The notes beneath the pieces were generated by a model. It was not told the DNA's origin, ran no database searches, and saw nothing but the letters and a program-made list of their open reading frames with translations. This document shows positions 10,331-23,232 of a stretch of 64,000 nucleotides of DNA, piece after piece. Source of the stretch: Dipteris shenzhenensis (taxonomy: Eukaryota > Polypodiophyta > Polypodiopsida > Gleicheniales); NCBI GenBank assembly GCA_047967505.1, contig CM106541.1, one strand, 5' to 3'. Made by a program: the position numbers and the translations under genes. Within the stretch, counting starts at the first letter, position 1. Each line of letters begins with the position of its first letter.

Positions 10331-11552
10331 ATGGGGATTTCATGCTCTACATGCTCTAGGACTACATGAACAAAGAGAAAATAATGTGCTTAGTAGTAGT
10401 GAATGGGATTGCCCGAATGTTGTAGCTCTTTTGGCAATTAATTGTTGGGAAATATGGCAATTTATGAGGGGGGGGAGGGGGATACAAAAATCAGGCATCC
10501 ATGCCTCCAAATTCCTTTCAAGGGAGGAGCCTAGCACATAAGGTGTCACAAAATCCATTTTGCTTTTGGATGCTAGGCTTAAGGTCTTTATTTGTGTTAG
10601 GTGAAAAGCTTCTCTTGCAAAGTCAAAGTATAAAAAACTAGAGGGTGTGATTTGTGCACATCGTCTCGGTTCTTGCTTGGTTGGCAGATACCTTCAAAAC
10701 ATCCTAAATGCGATACAAAAACCACCACAGGTTATGGCAATTAGTATTGAGTGCTTTAATGTGCCCATGAAAAGAAAAACATAAATGATAAATAAAATCA
10801 AAATTGCTCATGGAATTCATGAGATAAATTTACCTCTTTTCCATCGCATTGCAACGCCTCACTGATCTTCTTCTCATCATCTACAGCATTCCATACTCTT
10901 GGAGATTATCGAGCTACGTTTATAAGATATTTAGGCACATATTATAGAGACTCATAAACAAGCCATCCTTGTATCAGAGACCCTTCAAATCGTGCTCTTC
11001 GACAAACAATTCCTTGATGACTTTCATAAATCTCTCAAAAAAGAACGTCCATTGACAAGTAGTGACACTTGCAACCATCCACAAGATGAACACATTGCCT
11101 TTTAGGAGGTTGTTGGAGAAGTCCCACCCCATGAACACAAGTCCTAAATTTCTTTTTTATTGTGCTATTTGAGATTGTTGCGCGAGCCTCATATCTAACG
11201 AGAAGCAGTCTATATGCCATTGCTAAAGCCTTGTCTATGGTTCAAAGTCATCGTGATTCAAAGTATGGGAAAAAAGCCAAAATATTAACACTTTCAAGTG
11301 GGAGGTTGGAATCATAACTTCTCATTGGGTCATGGAGCATTACTATGTCACTTAATCTAAGAAGAAAATGGATTTGAATGTGAAATTTGGTATTACTCTT
11401 AACCTTTTTTGAACTGGTACAAAAAAGAAACCCTTAAAGATTTAGGCAAATAGTAAATGCAAGTGAGAATTTAGAAATTTGCCATCTAAGATGACATGAA
11501 TGCAAAGCATGCTTTATATCGTGTTTTGTTACTATTCATAAACGACGACACT
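10331..11552. other. Upstream of PrmA exons; no exon recognised
   Basis: I searched the plus strand for N-terminal PrmA-like exons and saw none. The stretch is AT-rich, with a G-run at about 10467-10481. Short fragments on both strands could be decayed coding but match nothing I recognise. Confidence 0.4.
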
Positions 11553-11650
11553 GAGACGGTAATATAATAATTGAAACTTTCTTGAGCTATGATATAATGA
11601 TTGAAACTTTCTTGAGCTTGAGATGGTAATATAATGAGTGAAACTTTTCT
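11553..11650. repeat. Three tandem copies of a 30-37 bp unit
   Basis: The core word ATAATNATTGAAACTTTCTTGAG is repeated three times with small changes (11553-11583, 11584-11613, 11614-11650). It lies 270 bases upstream of the first recognised PrmA-like exon, presumably within the preceding intron. Confidence 0.8.
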
Positions 11651-11923
11651 CAAAATTGTGCCCATGTGGTTGTGTAATATTTGTATCCTTCAGTTCTGCA
11701 AAGTGGTGAAGTACCTAGATTTGTATTAGAGGTAATGGTAAGCATTTTATTGGAGCATAAGTTAGAGTTACTCTTTTGATTTAGTAATTTTAGATGGACA
11801 CATTTACTGTTTTGAGTGGAGAATCTTACATCTGATACTTCAAAAGGTTTCAACTAACTATATGCCAACAGTATGTGTGTGGCTTCTCTCAGTTTTTTTA
11901 ATAAAGTCTATCTTGTTGGGCAG

Positions 11924-14900
11924 GATGATTTAGCAACAAACATAATACTAGATCCAGGACTTGCCTTTGGTACAGGCGATCATCCAACCACTCAATTATG
12001 TTTGCAGTGGTTGAATCATATTGTGAAGGGTGGGGAATACATCTTGGACTACGGAACAGGCTCTGGAATATTGGCTATCTCAGGATTGAAGGTTAGCATT
12101 TGATATTATTATGTTTTCTGGTTTGCTTTCTCTGAAATAAATGAGCCCTGGACTACATTCTGCAGCTTATCCCATATTCCTTGTCATAAGGATCAGAGTA
12201 GGAAGACTTCAGGGAGATATTTTCACCTTTTCTTGCTGGCTCTAGCCAAGATAAAAGTGGAGTCGGGAGTGTACAAACCATGGCCCCCCCAAACACAAAG
12301 CAAACCAAAACGTGGATTAGGAGAGAAAATAGAGCCAATCTTGCTAATTGTACATAGGTGTACTCAATGGGCTTAACGGTTGTTCACACCTGTGTATATC
12401 TTTAGAGGCCTCTTTTTCATGTTTACAAATGCACAAATGACATTAAGATTGCTTCATCAACGCCTTCAGGCAAGATCGACATCATAAAGTAGGCCTTCCC
12501 TCAAAATGGCGAACCTAGGGTTGAAGAAGGCTGAGTGCTATAGTGCCAATATATCAATGTGATGTTACAAATTTGAACTGTCCCCTTTAGGAAATGCTTA
12601 TTGACATCAATATGCTTGGTTCTTGAATGGAAAACTAGATTGGTATGCTAATTGATTGCCGTACTATATCATTATTGGCTTTGTGTAATCAACTCAATCT
12701 GTTTCTGAAAAATAATTATGTATAGACTTTGTGTTTTTTATCTTTGGTGTAGTCAGTCGGGGAAATCAATCTAACCTTGTGTCTCTTCCTTTGTATTCTA
12801 TTCCAAGTTTCTTTATTCCTATGATATATCTCAAAAATGTTTTTATTGCATTCTAGTGAGATTGTTTAAGCTTTGACATATACTGTGTCAATGAAATGAT
12901 AGCATAACAAATATCTGTCCTTTAAATCAATGAGCCAATAAGCTGCATTTAATACCTTACATTCACTATAGGCTTGTCTTTGTCAATGAGAGATTCTGCT
13001 CAATAGGCATAGTAGCAATAGAACAACAAAAATTCTAAATTTGTACGATTGGATATATTCTAGTCTTACAAAGGTATATTTTTCTATCACCTCAGCGGAC
13101 ATGCAAATTCTTTGAATTTTCATTCAAGTGGTGATCAGTTGTTCAACTATATTGAGTTATCTTACGCGGGTGCAGAAGCCCCAACAACTAAAAAATCTCA
13201 ATTAATTAAATATTTTTATTCTTTGTGGAATTTTGGATTCTAGAACAACAAAAAAACTAAATTTGTACGATTGGATATATTATAGTCTTACAAAGGTATA
13301 TAGTAGCAATCTTGCAATCTGGCAGGTGAAATACCTTCAGCAAATTATAGACATATTTGTACTGATTCATAAAGATCGATTTTGAATTTCTCAAGAATTC
13401 AATATCGAGAGATAATCCATGAGTTCTTAATCTCTCATGTCAAACTCTGCAAACAAGTCTTTCTTCAATTTTGTGGTCAAATCCTACAAAGAGATAATCT
13501 ATATACAGAAGTACAATTGTGATAGCCGTACTTTATAGTAGAGGGTATAATATGCATAGGACTTTGTGTATCCTAGATTAGCAAAATATTTGTCAATTCT
13601 TTGTATGAGCTTTTGGGTGCCTCAAACCCTACAAACTTTTGTCAATTTGGAAATGTTTTTCACTTTTTCTTTTTCAACAAATCCTTGTGGCAGTTGTATA
13701 TAAATGTCTTTATCAAGATATCTGTTAAGAAATGCATTTGTAACGTCAAGTAGATACATATATAATGTTCCATTCAAGTTTTGAATTGTATCCTTAAAAT
13801 AAACTCTCTTTTGTTTTATAATAGTTGTTTTTAAAGCAAAATTTGTGCTTTCAACTTGAATTGGTTGACGTTCTGGAACATAAGTCAATCTCTTATTGAT
13901 CTTTGGGTTGTTGATCTTTAGGATTTTGTATTTGTATTTGTTTTGCTTATTGTCCTTTGCTTGGTAGGTTCATGTGATGCTGAAGGTGATTTGCATCCTC
14001 ATAAAAAATTGTATCTCTTGAAACAATTTGCTTTGTGTTGGCTGAATCAAATAACCTGTATGCTTTTCTTTGTTCACTACAACCAACCATAATATACTTT
14101 CTTGATTTTACCTCCAATGTTATGATCATCATGAATGTGTGCATGCATGTGTGCATATGCTATACAACCAAAGGTTATGAGGTGTCCAATCTTTGGCTTC
14201 AAACTTATAAAATTTTCATACGGTATCATGAATGTGTGCATATGCTATACAACCAAAGGTTATGAGGTGTCCAATCTTTGGCTTGAAACTTATAAAATCT
14301 TCATACGGTATGATAGCTTGTACTAGTCTATTGGTAACTTGCTCAATGTATAATTTGTTGCATTGATGGCTTCTACCCAATGCATCTGCCACCATCAACA
14401 GAGGATGCTTTTCATTCAACATAGCCCTAGGACTGTCTACTAAAGTTGTATTTTTTCTTTTTACTACTGCATTTTGCTGAGGTGTATTTACACACATGTC
14501 ATCTATCTTCTGATTCCATGCTCTTAGCAAAAGCTTTAAAAATGCGAATAGATATACACTATGTCTGTCTTTAGCGCATCTTAAATTTTTTTCCACCATA
14601 GCTTGAAAATCATACCCTTGAATTTTTTACCATAGATGTGAAATGATAAAGCATTCATTCTTGACTTTTCTTTTGACATTGAGTGTGAATCAGGAATCTG
14701 GCAACTATGGCCTTTGCTTGACAAGTGTTGATCATGAACATAATCTGACATGATGCTTGAAAGGAGCATATCAAAAGGACACAGTTTTCTGCATATAGCA
14801 TGCCTATATGCTAAATTGATCATGGGCTTGTTTGATTAGAAGCATAAATGCTCTATGGCATTTCTGGTTTTCATGACTGAAAGATGGCCAAAAATGCTAT

Positions 14901-17900
14901 ATGGCCTTGGAAATATTGCTTATGTCTAGAAGTAAAAAGGTGGCAATGACCTTTTTGAGCAAGCATGAATTCTTGGATTTGCTAAAGTGATTTTGTGCAT
15001 GCAAAAGATTCATTATGTTGGACTATGCCAGATTAGCCTTCTCCTTTAGTGCTAGCCTTCGTCATGGCTGAGTCTTCCCTTCACCTCTAGAGTGCTGGCA
15101 GAAACTCAGTACGAAGACTTTGTATAAATGGATGCTCAAGTATGTGTGGGTGTGTGGATTTGTATGTGCGAGAGCATATGTTTATACTATGGTCTGTTGG
15201 GCGCTGATGACGTCAGTGAGGATGTCATAGTAGCTAGTCCCTGCTATCCATGATGGAATTTATGGTTTTCAACCTTATGAGTGACTATCATGAGATTGAA
15301 ACTGCACTATGTTGCATTTTTCGAGGATGAGTTTGGGCATGTTCCTAAAATCATAAGATATATGTCAGATTCTGTTTACATAAACAAGTGCTCAAGGCAC
15401 TTTAACATCACTTCTGCTTCAGGAAGTAACTAAGTATACTTGTAAATGCACAATCATTCTGATCTTGTACTGAATTGACTGTCAACATGTCATGTCGGTT
15501 TTGTGACCCATATGTCTGCATTGCATGGATGAAAAGCTTGCTAATCTGAGCATTTCAGCCTATCCTCAGTTTTGATAGCCTAGCTCACTGTAAATGCCAC
15601 AATAGATGATATGTAAATATAAACGAAACAAGGCACAATGGAGACCTGCTGGGGGCCCAAATGGAAGGACCCTCGCCTATCCAAAAAAGAAAGAAAGAAA
15701 GTTTATTAAAAGTGTTCGAAAGACGGAAGGGTCTATGATACTGAAAATACTGGATACAATGAGCTGAATGGGTGGACCCTCTAAGCGGGCATCTACACCC
15801 AAGACAAGTGCAACATAAACATAGAAACAGGAGACCATCTGCATAGGCCACATAGAAGAGATCAAGATGCTCAGCCATATTCTACTTAGTATGTGATCAC
15901 CAAGTTTTTCTGGCCAAATAGCAAGAACCAGTAGACCCCAGGGACACAGCGTAGCCAAGGCCCGGAGAGAGGGACACGACAGAGCCATTAGCAGGTTGAT
16001 GCACACATTAGGCTCTAGAAAAGATCCCTACATGTCCATTGGACCAAAAGGCATGACCGATGTGTGTGACAGTGACAGTGGCACTTGCCCGATGTGGGGC
16101 CACAGCTAGGAGACCTCAGCTTAACACACACACACACACTCACACACACTGATCATTGATAGTGCCCTATGATGGGTCTAATGCCACCACAGCCTCATAC
16201 ATCCTTGGGACCTCCCATGGGCTCTGGGAGCATTTGATGAACCACTGCAATGATCATACACCACACCTCCCATCCTCTCCATGAGCTTGGACATTTATGG
16301 TACCAAAGTCTCCAAGCATCTCTGATCTAGGTAAGATAGGGACTGAGAAGGGGTCCAAATTCATCCTTAAAAAGACAATGGTAACAACCTTGGATCTCGT
16401 GGTACACAAGCCATTTGAAAACAAAACTATCCTCTGACTCAATCTCCTATAGATTACATAGAGTGCAAATGTGCCCCTCTCTAGGTATTCCTTTAGCCTG
16501 CCTGCTCTCGATGCGTACTCGGTGGAATCACGGAACTGCTTGATCAATATCCTCAAAGAATGGGGGAGGTGGATTCATGTATAACCCTCCTCTGATATCC
16601 ATGTCGATGATGGCATCCTCTGATATCTGTAAGCTGTAAAAGCTGAGCTTCACATCAGGCTCGTTGGGAGCTAACCTGGTCTTGAATGTGTGTAGCTGTA
16701 AGAGATTCTCTCAGATAACCTAATTAGCCTCATGGTAAGTGAGTGGAACTTAGGTTAGCCTCATGGTAAGTGAGTGGAACAGAGGGAGCCTCAAGGCTAT
16801 ATTGAAGGGCAGGTAATCTGTCCATATGGAGCCCCTAGACTCTCAAACCATCTGTGTGTGGTGCGTACCAACAGTCTGATTTCCCTCAGCTGATAAAGTG
16901 TCATGGATGAACACAGGACCAGCCATGGTAACATGCGTCAGCAGCCTGAGGTCGAGGAACCATGATCCCTGACTCAATAGAGATATGTGATCACCTTGAA
17001 TGTTGCATCAAGCGATAATGGAGGTGCCTCAAGGCCGATGGCTTATGGTGGATCATTCAGGACAATAAGAGAACCTGGAGCCTCTCCGTTGAAGCCCAAT
17101 CTACCTCTGATATGTAAGGCACCCAGCAAGGGCTGCCATACATGCTTGTTCGGTGGACCAATGAGTCAAAGAGAAGATACTTGCTTTGGGGATCCTAGAA
17201 ATGCGAGAGAAAGCACTGTTACTCAAGTCTAGCAAGTGCAGTGTATCCCCTGCTCAGTGGAGCTTGCATCACTGGTTGCATCGTCAAAATTGGGCGAGAG
17301 ACAAGAACCCCCAAGTATGTGTAGGATGCAACAGCCTTCACTGGTAATTTCTAGTGTGAACTGCACTCTGTGCATGTCTGTTCCAGATGTGTTGAAGATC
17401 GTGACCTTGGTTTTACCAAGGTTCAGCTGCGTGTTTGATGTCACCGACAGTGAACAATGTGCAAGATGTGGGAAGTGGTAGTTGGGAGAGGTCAGGCGAT
17501 GGCTGGTGAGGAATATCGTATAATGTGCTTGATATTTTCATGGTAGTTGGGAGAGGTTAGGTGATGGCTGGTGAGGAATTTTCATGTGGGACATGGTAGT
17601 TGGGAGAGGTCAGGTGATGGCTGGTGAGGAATATCGTAAAATGTGCTTGATATTTTCATGTGGCAATTCTTGAGGATTACGGTTATGATGTCAACTTGAG
17701 GCTTTATGTAACCCAAAGTTGCATCAGTTATCCTTCCATTGATGACCAACCAGACCACAATTTGCAAATCTCCATCGCTTAATACTGTAGTGTATCTGAA
17801 AGGCTGTCATGTGAGCAGATGGCATTTTTTAAAGAAACAATTACCGTTTGATCTGAAACTAGGAAAATGATGTAAGATTAGGCAGAGGTGTCTTTTATCA

Positions 17901-18945
17901 TTTTCTTGAGGGAACCAATTCAGGAATTAGGATCTGAGGCAACTTTATAAATTTGCTTCAAATTTTGTTCAAGGCTGCAGCATCTCAGTTAGTACGATTT
18001 CTTAATCTTGGGCATTTTAGTCTGAGGTGAATATGGCAGACGTTCCTGTTAGATCTTGCAAAAGCAAGGGAGTTGCTTTCTAGGTGCAATACAATGGCAT
18101 GAAGACTCACCAGGCCTGCCTTTTCCCTTTGGCCAAAATTTGGTATGTCTAAGATTTATTGACTACGGAATTCGTTCTACTACTAGCTGAGGAACAAAAA
18201 CTGGGTTGCGATAATATCTATCAAACGCTATGGAGCGTCTTATGGGTTGTTCAATGACCTAGATTTATATTTACGCTACTGGCTATAGACTATCATGGAC
18301 CAACGAGTATAGGTGTTAAAGTAGATGCCACCTTGTTACTTGTCTCTCACAACGATTCATTAGGTTTTGTGTTATGGGTGTGCGTGCGTCCGCACACACA
18401 TGGACACACACCTGCACCCGCATCCACCCGCACATTTTTGTGTGTGTTATGTGACATAGGCCTCAACTCTGAAATACTGTGAATTATGTGCAGCTTGGTG
18501 CTACTCAAGCTGTTGGAGTAGATATTGATCCTATGGCAGTATCTTCTGCAACGCAGAATGCTATGCTCAATGGATATGGCTCTGATTCGCTGCAAGTATA
18601 TTTGGCTGAGATTTGTGGCAATGATCCAATACCCTGTGGAGATGCAAAATTTGATGTAGTTGTCGCAAACATCCTTCTGAATCCTTTACTGGAACTCTCA
18701 GAACGTCTGTTGGGATATTGCAGACCGGGGGGTCTCCTTGGTGTTTCAGGAATATTAGAAACCCAGGTATGTCTGTCTTTTGTGTGCAAGGTTTTTGGTT
18801 GAAGGTTAGATACATTGATCTTTTTGCATTATTTCAGGTGGATCAAATTAAAGAAAAGTACTCTTCCTTCTTAGATAACATCGAAGTATTGACCAAGGAT
18901 GGTTGGGCAAGTATCAGTGGCACAAAAAAAGGCACACAGCTATAA
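11924..18945 (+). CDS. prmA: PrmA-like (ribosomal protein L11) methyltransferase, C-terminal exons
   Basis: Three exons are supported: 11924-12091, 18494-18766 and 18838-18945. All have AG acceptors, GT donors and phase-0 joins, and encode 182 residues up to a TAA stop. The family uses S-adenosylmethionine to methylate lysines of ribosomal protein L11. Plant copies are thought to serve organelle ribosomes. Visible features in order are the [13 protein letters not shown] signature, SAM motif [11 protein letters not shown], the acidic GVDIDP motif, the catalytic-region motif [24 protein letters not shown] and a closing [10 protein letters not shown]. The lysine-rich [12 protein letters not shown] joins exon A to exon B exactly where the family sequence continues. 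The N-terminal half, which carries the L11-binding domain, was not found and probably lies upstream or outside the window. The first intron here is 6.4 kb and transposon-filled; the second is 71 bases. The core exons look intact, so the gene is probably functional. Confidence 0.85.
13036..13302. repeat. Pair of 45-bp dispersed repeats
   Basis: The word CTAAATTTGTACGATTGGATATAT, then TAGTCTTACAAAGGTATAT, occurs at about 13034-13079 and again at 13257-13303. A related copy lies at 44427-44473. The two copies here bracket 180 bases that interrupt Copia-C, so they may be the ends of a small element. Confidence 0.65.
14149..14318. repeat. 85-bp tandem duplication inside Copia-C
   Basis: The segment starting GTGTGCATATGCTATACAAC is present twice in a row (14149-14233 and 14234-14318) with only a few differences. 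It duplicates part of the integrase relic, so it arose after the element inserted. Confidence 0.85.
14831..15682. other. Intron sequence, nothing recognised
   Basis: Non-coding part of the PrmA intron between Copia-C and LINE-B. No coding, repeat array or RNA gene was recognised. Confidence 0.4.
15683..17450 (-). mobile_element. LINE-B: 5'-truncated LINE in PrmA intron
   Basis: The minus strand ends in a (TTTC)n tail preceded by AATAAA-like sequence (15703-15683). The 60 bases before it match the 3' end of LINE-D (CATAGACCC, then GTCTTTCGAA, then AATAAA). Upstream are RT remains [15 protein letters not shown] (about 17430), like [13 protein letters not shown] of LINE-D. The C-terminal region at 16556-16254 aligns with the LINE-D post-RT region in DNA. 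A (CA)n stretch lies at about 16121-16149. It is 5'-truncated within RT and full of stops. Confidence 0.75.
17476..17660. repeat. Three tandem copies of a 50-65 bp unit
   Basis: The core GGTAGTTGGGAGAGGT(C/T)AGG followed by GATGGCTGGTGAGGAAT appears at about 17478, 17542 and 17595. The first and third copies also share ATATCGTA and the TGTGCTTGATATTTTCATG tail. It adjoins the truncated end of LINE-B. Confidence 0.85.
17661..18493. other. Intron sequence before PrmA exon B
   Basis: No coding was recognised. A GT/CA-rich low-complexity stretch lies at about 18370-18450. The intron ends at the AG at 18492-18493. Confidence 0.5.
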
Positions 18946-21371
18946 TGCATTTGGGTTCTTGTGATATTTCCAAACTGGCTATCTGCTTTTATTTGTGAGG
19001 AAAAGTAAATGTTTCATGATGACACCAAAGGTGAAGAATGAAGGGATGCATAGCAGTTGAGGGGCATAGTCCTGGTTCCATGCTTACAATTGAAATTCTA
19101 CCAAAGGAGGAAAACAGAATTGCCACTCATTTTATTGGGAAGAAAAGCATAAACGGTCATGCATAACTTGAGTGCACACAAATCTAAGTTCCAGAAAAAG
19201 TGTTCATGCATAGTGCTTTCCTCAAACAGAGAATAATACAGTGCGCCAAATTCTCTGTAAGGAGGTTGAGATCTGTTACGGACATTGGAACATGCAGGTT
19301 ATGTGCTCTTCTGGATTCCTCTGATACAGGTAGAAAATAACCAAATTATTTTGCTGCAGCCTACAAGAGAAAGGATTTCCTTTCAATGATTTTTGAAGAG
19401 CTCCAGCAGTCAAGCCAAGTTCGTGTACAATGGTGCAGAAGGTCTACGAAAAGTATGGGAGAGAAGAACCAAGAGATGGTGAATTGCTCACCTACTGTTC
19501 TTTGCCAAATATCAACAGACGTTTCCATAAACAATACGCCATATAAAATTAGAGCAGGGGCAGTTCATTAGCTCCTGAAGAATGATTGGTTTTTGCTGGA
19601 GCTTCCTAACTCTTGCACTAAGGACTGTTTTGTGGGACCCAGTGGCAAATTAGCATGTATTGTCCTGTTACCATTAGTCTACATTTCTTCTGCTTCCATG
19701 TACAGTCATGACCACGTGGCTTCTCTTCTTTTGTCATTTGCACACTGTCTTTCCGCATATGTTCTGCTTTGAAATATGTATACCATTGTTAATGTCTTTG
19801 AGCCATCTCTTTCTGATTGAAGATTTGTGTTTCTGACTTCCATGCCAATTTCACTACCTGGCTTCACTCTTGGCTTCATAGTTGACAAACGTGTTGCACT
19901 ATTTTTTATGCTTTTTTCTCTACTTTGAACTGGGACTATAGCTTGATCACACTAAGTGCATTCAATGCATCTGCTTAATCAATTGACTTTGTTGTCACTT
20001 CGCACAGACTGTAAGTAGTATTCAAATCGTTCGGCGCTCTTCACATGTTTGTTCTTTAATGTTATCATTCTCTTCACTATTAGTTTGTGGGTACTCCTGA
20101 CCTGTATCAATCTTGTTGTTCTCTTGCATTCTCTAATACATGAGTCTAATCTCAAAAATCATGCATATCCAAATCGCGTAGTGTTTCAATCTTTGTAACT
20201 TCCTATGTGCTGATAACCTATCGTTTTGTGACTTTTCAATGTGTGTTGCTCCTCCGAATAGTCTTGAAATATTTTTTCATTTTTCTACTTTGCTAATTGG
20301 TTTCTTTTTCCTGACGAAATTGTGTCAATCTCTTACTAAATTTTCTCCATCTCTTTGTTTTTGTATTTAAGTGATATTTTATGTAGCTTTGCTTCCAATC
20401 TTTTTTGGCGGTACTCTTGAAAGAGTTCCAGAATCAAATGTATCCAGATTGCATATTAATATTTTAGCTTTTCATTTGCTATCACCTATTGTTTTATGAC
20501 TTCGCAGTCCATGTTGGCTGCACCAAATATTCTGAAAATAATTTCCCTTTCACTTTCATTGTTCTCCAATTATTAAATTGTGATTAATAAGTTGGAAGTA
20601 TTTATGTTTTGCAATTTACTTTGGAACCTTATCACTTATGATGTTTGAAGTATAATTTTTCTATTTCTTTGTATTTGTTATAAGGGGTTTTCCCAATCTA
20701 TTGGTGCTTCCTATTGAAGACTTATCCAAGCTTTCTCCCTTTGGAAGGCTTACCTAATGTGGTCTTTCACCAGCTCCATTTGGTTATCCTCCCCTTGAAT
20801 GTCTCTCTTCCATTGGAAATGCTCTATTGCCGATTGATTGAGGCTTTCTCTTCTTGTGTTGTATCAACCTTATTTTGGGTATGTGAAGTATTATATTTGA
20901 CTAGGTGGTGCATATTATTGTGAGTGCCAACCAGATGGATACTCTTATATTAGAACGTGGGAAAAGGTCAAGAATGGCATTGAAATTTTGGATCAGTCAC
21001 TCAAAACAATTTTGGCATAGGAGATTCTATTTTCAAATGTAAGAGTCACAACATGTCTCAAAGAAAATAATGTAGTGGATTGAGATTCCCTAAAGAAGGC
21101 TCTCAATGTGTGAGGAGCTCATTGATGATAGCTTGGGATGGATATTTAAAGGCCTTAGTGCAAGAAGATGCACGCCCTTTATGTGACTCACATGAAGATT
21201 TACAATTCTTCAAAGAAAATGACCTTAGTTTCGAAACATTGGAGTTGCCAAAGTCCCAAGTTGGATCTACTCACGTGGTAGATCTTGTATGCTTGTGGTA
21301 TGGTATTTGTTGTTATGTCATCTCCCACCTATTCGCTTGCATGGCTTTGATATGTTGTTTAATATGATGTA
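18946..21371. other. PrmA 3' UTR and intergenic sequence
   Basis: The first few hundred bases after the TAA are presumably 3' UTR, though no clear polyadenylation site was fixed. From about 19900 to 20650 the sequence is T-rich and has loosely repeated blocks (GATAACCTATCGTTTTGTGAC at 20212, a relative at 20480). An open frame at 21080-21367 encodes nothing I recognise. Confidence 0.4.
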
Positions 21372-21700
21372 GCTTGTTTTTTTTCTAATGGGTGAGAAGA
21401 AAAGATTGTATTAAATTGAAAGAAAGAAGTAAATACAAAGGAGAAATGAGCAACTAATATAGCTGATATTCCATAACAAATGCAAGGTTTAAACCCTATA
21501 CATGATTTACCATAGCCGTTACTAAGGTATCTTAACAATTGTAGAGCCTGCTGCCTCATGTTGAGCTAGCTAGTAATAATCTTGCGGGATCTTACAGCAT
21601 CAGAATTCCATTAAATTTGTATTCACCTATATTTCTTGAATAATAACTGTTGTCACTAGACTCCACATGCGGTACTGTGTACCTTTAGGACCTCTTTGTT
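21372..21700 (-). mobile_element. Possible LINE 3' end (minus)
   Basis: Read on the minus strand the sequence ends TTTAATACAATCTTTTC, then TTCTCACCCATTAG and an A-run at 21379-21372. That resembles the 3' UTR and poly(A) tail of plant L1-type LINEs. No RT coding was recognised upstream. Confidence 0.3.
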
Positions 21701-22741
21701 ACCCAATAGAATTTGCCTCTAATTGTATGGGACAATGATGTGTGCTCTGCTCAACTAGGAGCAAATACATCACCAAAGCAAACATACTATAAAAGAACAC
21801 AAAGGTGACATCTTTCCACTTGTTGATGCGATCTTTGGTGGCCTGATGTAGCTTGTTGACTTGGCAAATGGGACTTGTACTAGCCTTTGGACTAATTAGG
21901 TGTTGCATGTATATCTTGTATACCAAAGACTTTTTTGTAAACCCTTGTGATTTGGTTGTTTTTGCGAAAATCATCTTTATGCAATGTGCTCAAATCTTCA
22001 TTGATTTCATTAGTGTCATCCATGAGGTCTTTGTGGCCTTCTCCAAAGGTTTGGAAGCCTTGGGTATTATCTTTTTCAATTGGCTCAAAATTAATCATGA
22101 AATGCACTTACAATAGGCCTCTCAATCAAATAGTCTTCGTCATTTTATGGTAAAAATATACAAATGACAAAAGGTACTCTTATAACAAGAGCACAAAATT
22201 CTAGCTTTTTCATGTAAGGAGTCTTGGTATCTTGTTAATTTTCTTACCACCGCAAGCTCCACAATATCATTATGATTAACTCCATACTCTATATTGACAA
22301 TATGTTAATCATCTCTCCCATGGTTGGATCATACCCAAGTTTAAGAATTTCATCCTCATTATCAATGCAAAGTAAAACTCAAGGTGCCTCATAGTCTTTC
22401 TTACTAGGTGGTTGTCTCTCTTTCAAGAAAATCTCTCATACTTGATCACAGTAACTTGGTTATTTTCTTCTCATGGCATTTACTAGAAAAAGCAAAGCAT
22501 ATTTAGAGTTGAAAAACCAAGCTAAAGCAAATTACATTGATATTCATTTAAAAGTTTAGTGATACCACTAAGTCACATCGTAGGTTCATTGGTAATGTAA
22601 ACATGGACATCCGTTTAATGTTGATGCAATGATATTTTAAATTTATGCATCAATGATATTTTAAATTTATTTTAAAAATTTAATATATCAATATTCTAAG
22701 TATGCATGGCATAAATGTAAAAGAACTAGATATTAATATTA
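21701..22741. other. No gene recognised
   Basis: AT-rich sequence with short open frames on both strands that match no family I know. A small direct repeat CAATGATATTTTAAATTTAT occurs at about 22627 and 22651. Confidence 0.4.
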
Positions 22742-23195
22742 ATGGCTTAAATAGCTTTCACACCTCCTAATACTTCATAGTTGCCAATTTTCTCCACTTA
22801 GAATGATTCCCCTTCTCTTCCAGTATGTTTATACAAGATTTATAGGATTATTATGGAATGTTGGACAATGTTTTGCGTTGCACTTTAGGCCTACATATTC
22901 ATCATTTCAAGTTTTTATTTTGTAAGTCTTCCATTGAAATTCCATTTTTAAAGGCTTATTATTAATGGCTCAAATCATTCTCATATTTATGCAACCTCAT
23001 ACACTTCATAGTTATAAATTTTCTCTACCTAGAATGATCCCCATTATCTTACCCATTGGTATCTATAGTATGTCATTATAATGAGAGATTTTTAGGATCA
23101 TTATGAAAGTTGTGGACTGTTTTGCCTACATATTTATCATTCCAATGTTTTATTTTTGTATGTCTTCTATTGAATTTCTCCTTTTAAAGTCAATT
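22742..23195. repeat. Imperfect tandem duplication, about 225 bp unit
   Basis: Blocks starting TGGCTTAAATAGCTTTCACACC and TGGCTCAAATCATTCTCATAT repeat the same order of words. These include CACTTCATAGTT, TTTTCTC, AGAATGAT, CCCC, TTATAGGATTATTATG and AAGTCTTCCATTGAA. The copies are diverged, so the duplication is old. Confidence 0.65.
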
Positions 23196-23232
23196 ATGTA
23201 TGACAAAATGTGATAGAAAAACGTGGTCATAG

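Larger units (their letters stand above)
12580..14830 (-). mobile_element. Copia-C: decayed copia relic in PrmA intron
   Basis: On the minus strand integrase remains are seen first: [30 protein letters not shown] and a [20 protein letters not shown] region (14600-13950). RT follows: [20 protein letters not shown] (13890-13620) and a decayed YIDYLFVG box at about 13500. RNase H ends it: [15 protein letters not shown] at about 12640-12590. There are many stops and frameshifts. No LTRs were found. The 13036-13302 interval between RT and RNase H holds an unrelated dispersed repeat. Confidence 0.75.

Noticed and set aside
19386-19571. 61-codon frame after the PrmA stop
   Set aside because: Lies in probable 3' UTR, unrelated to the methyltransferase, no domain.
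21080-21367. 95-codon plus-strand frame (AWDGYLKALVQEDARPLCDS)
   Set aside because: No family recognised, no splice or promoter signals, and a hydrophobic T-rich end. Isolated in decayed sequence.
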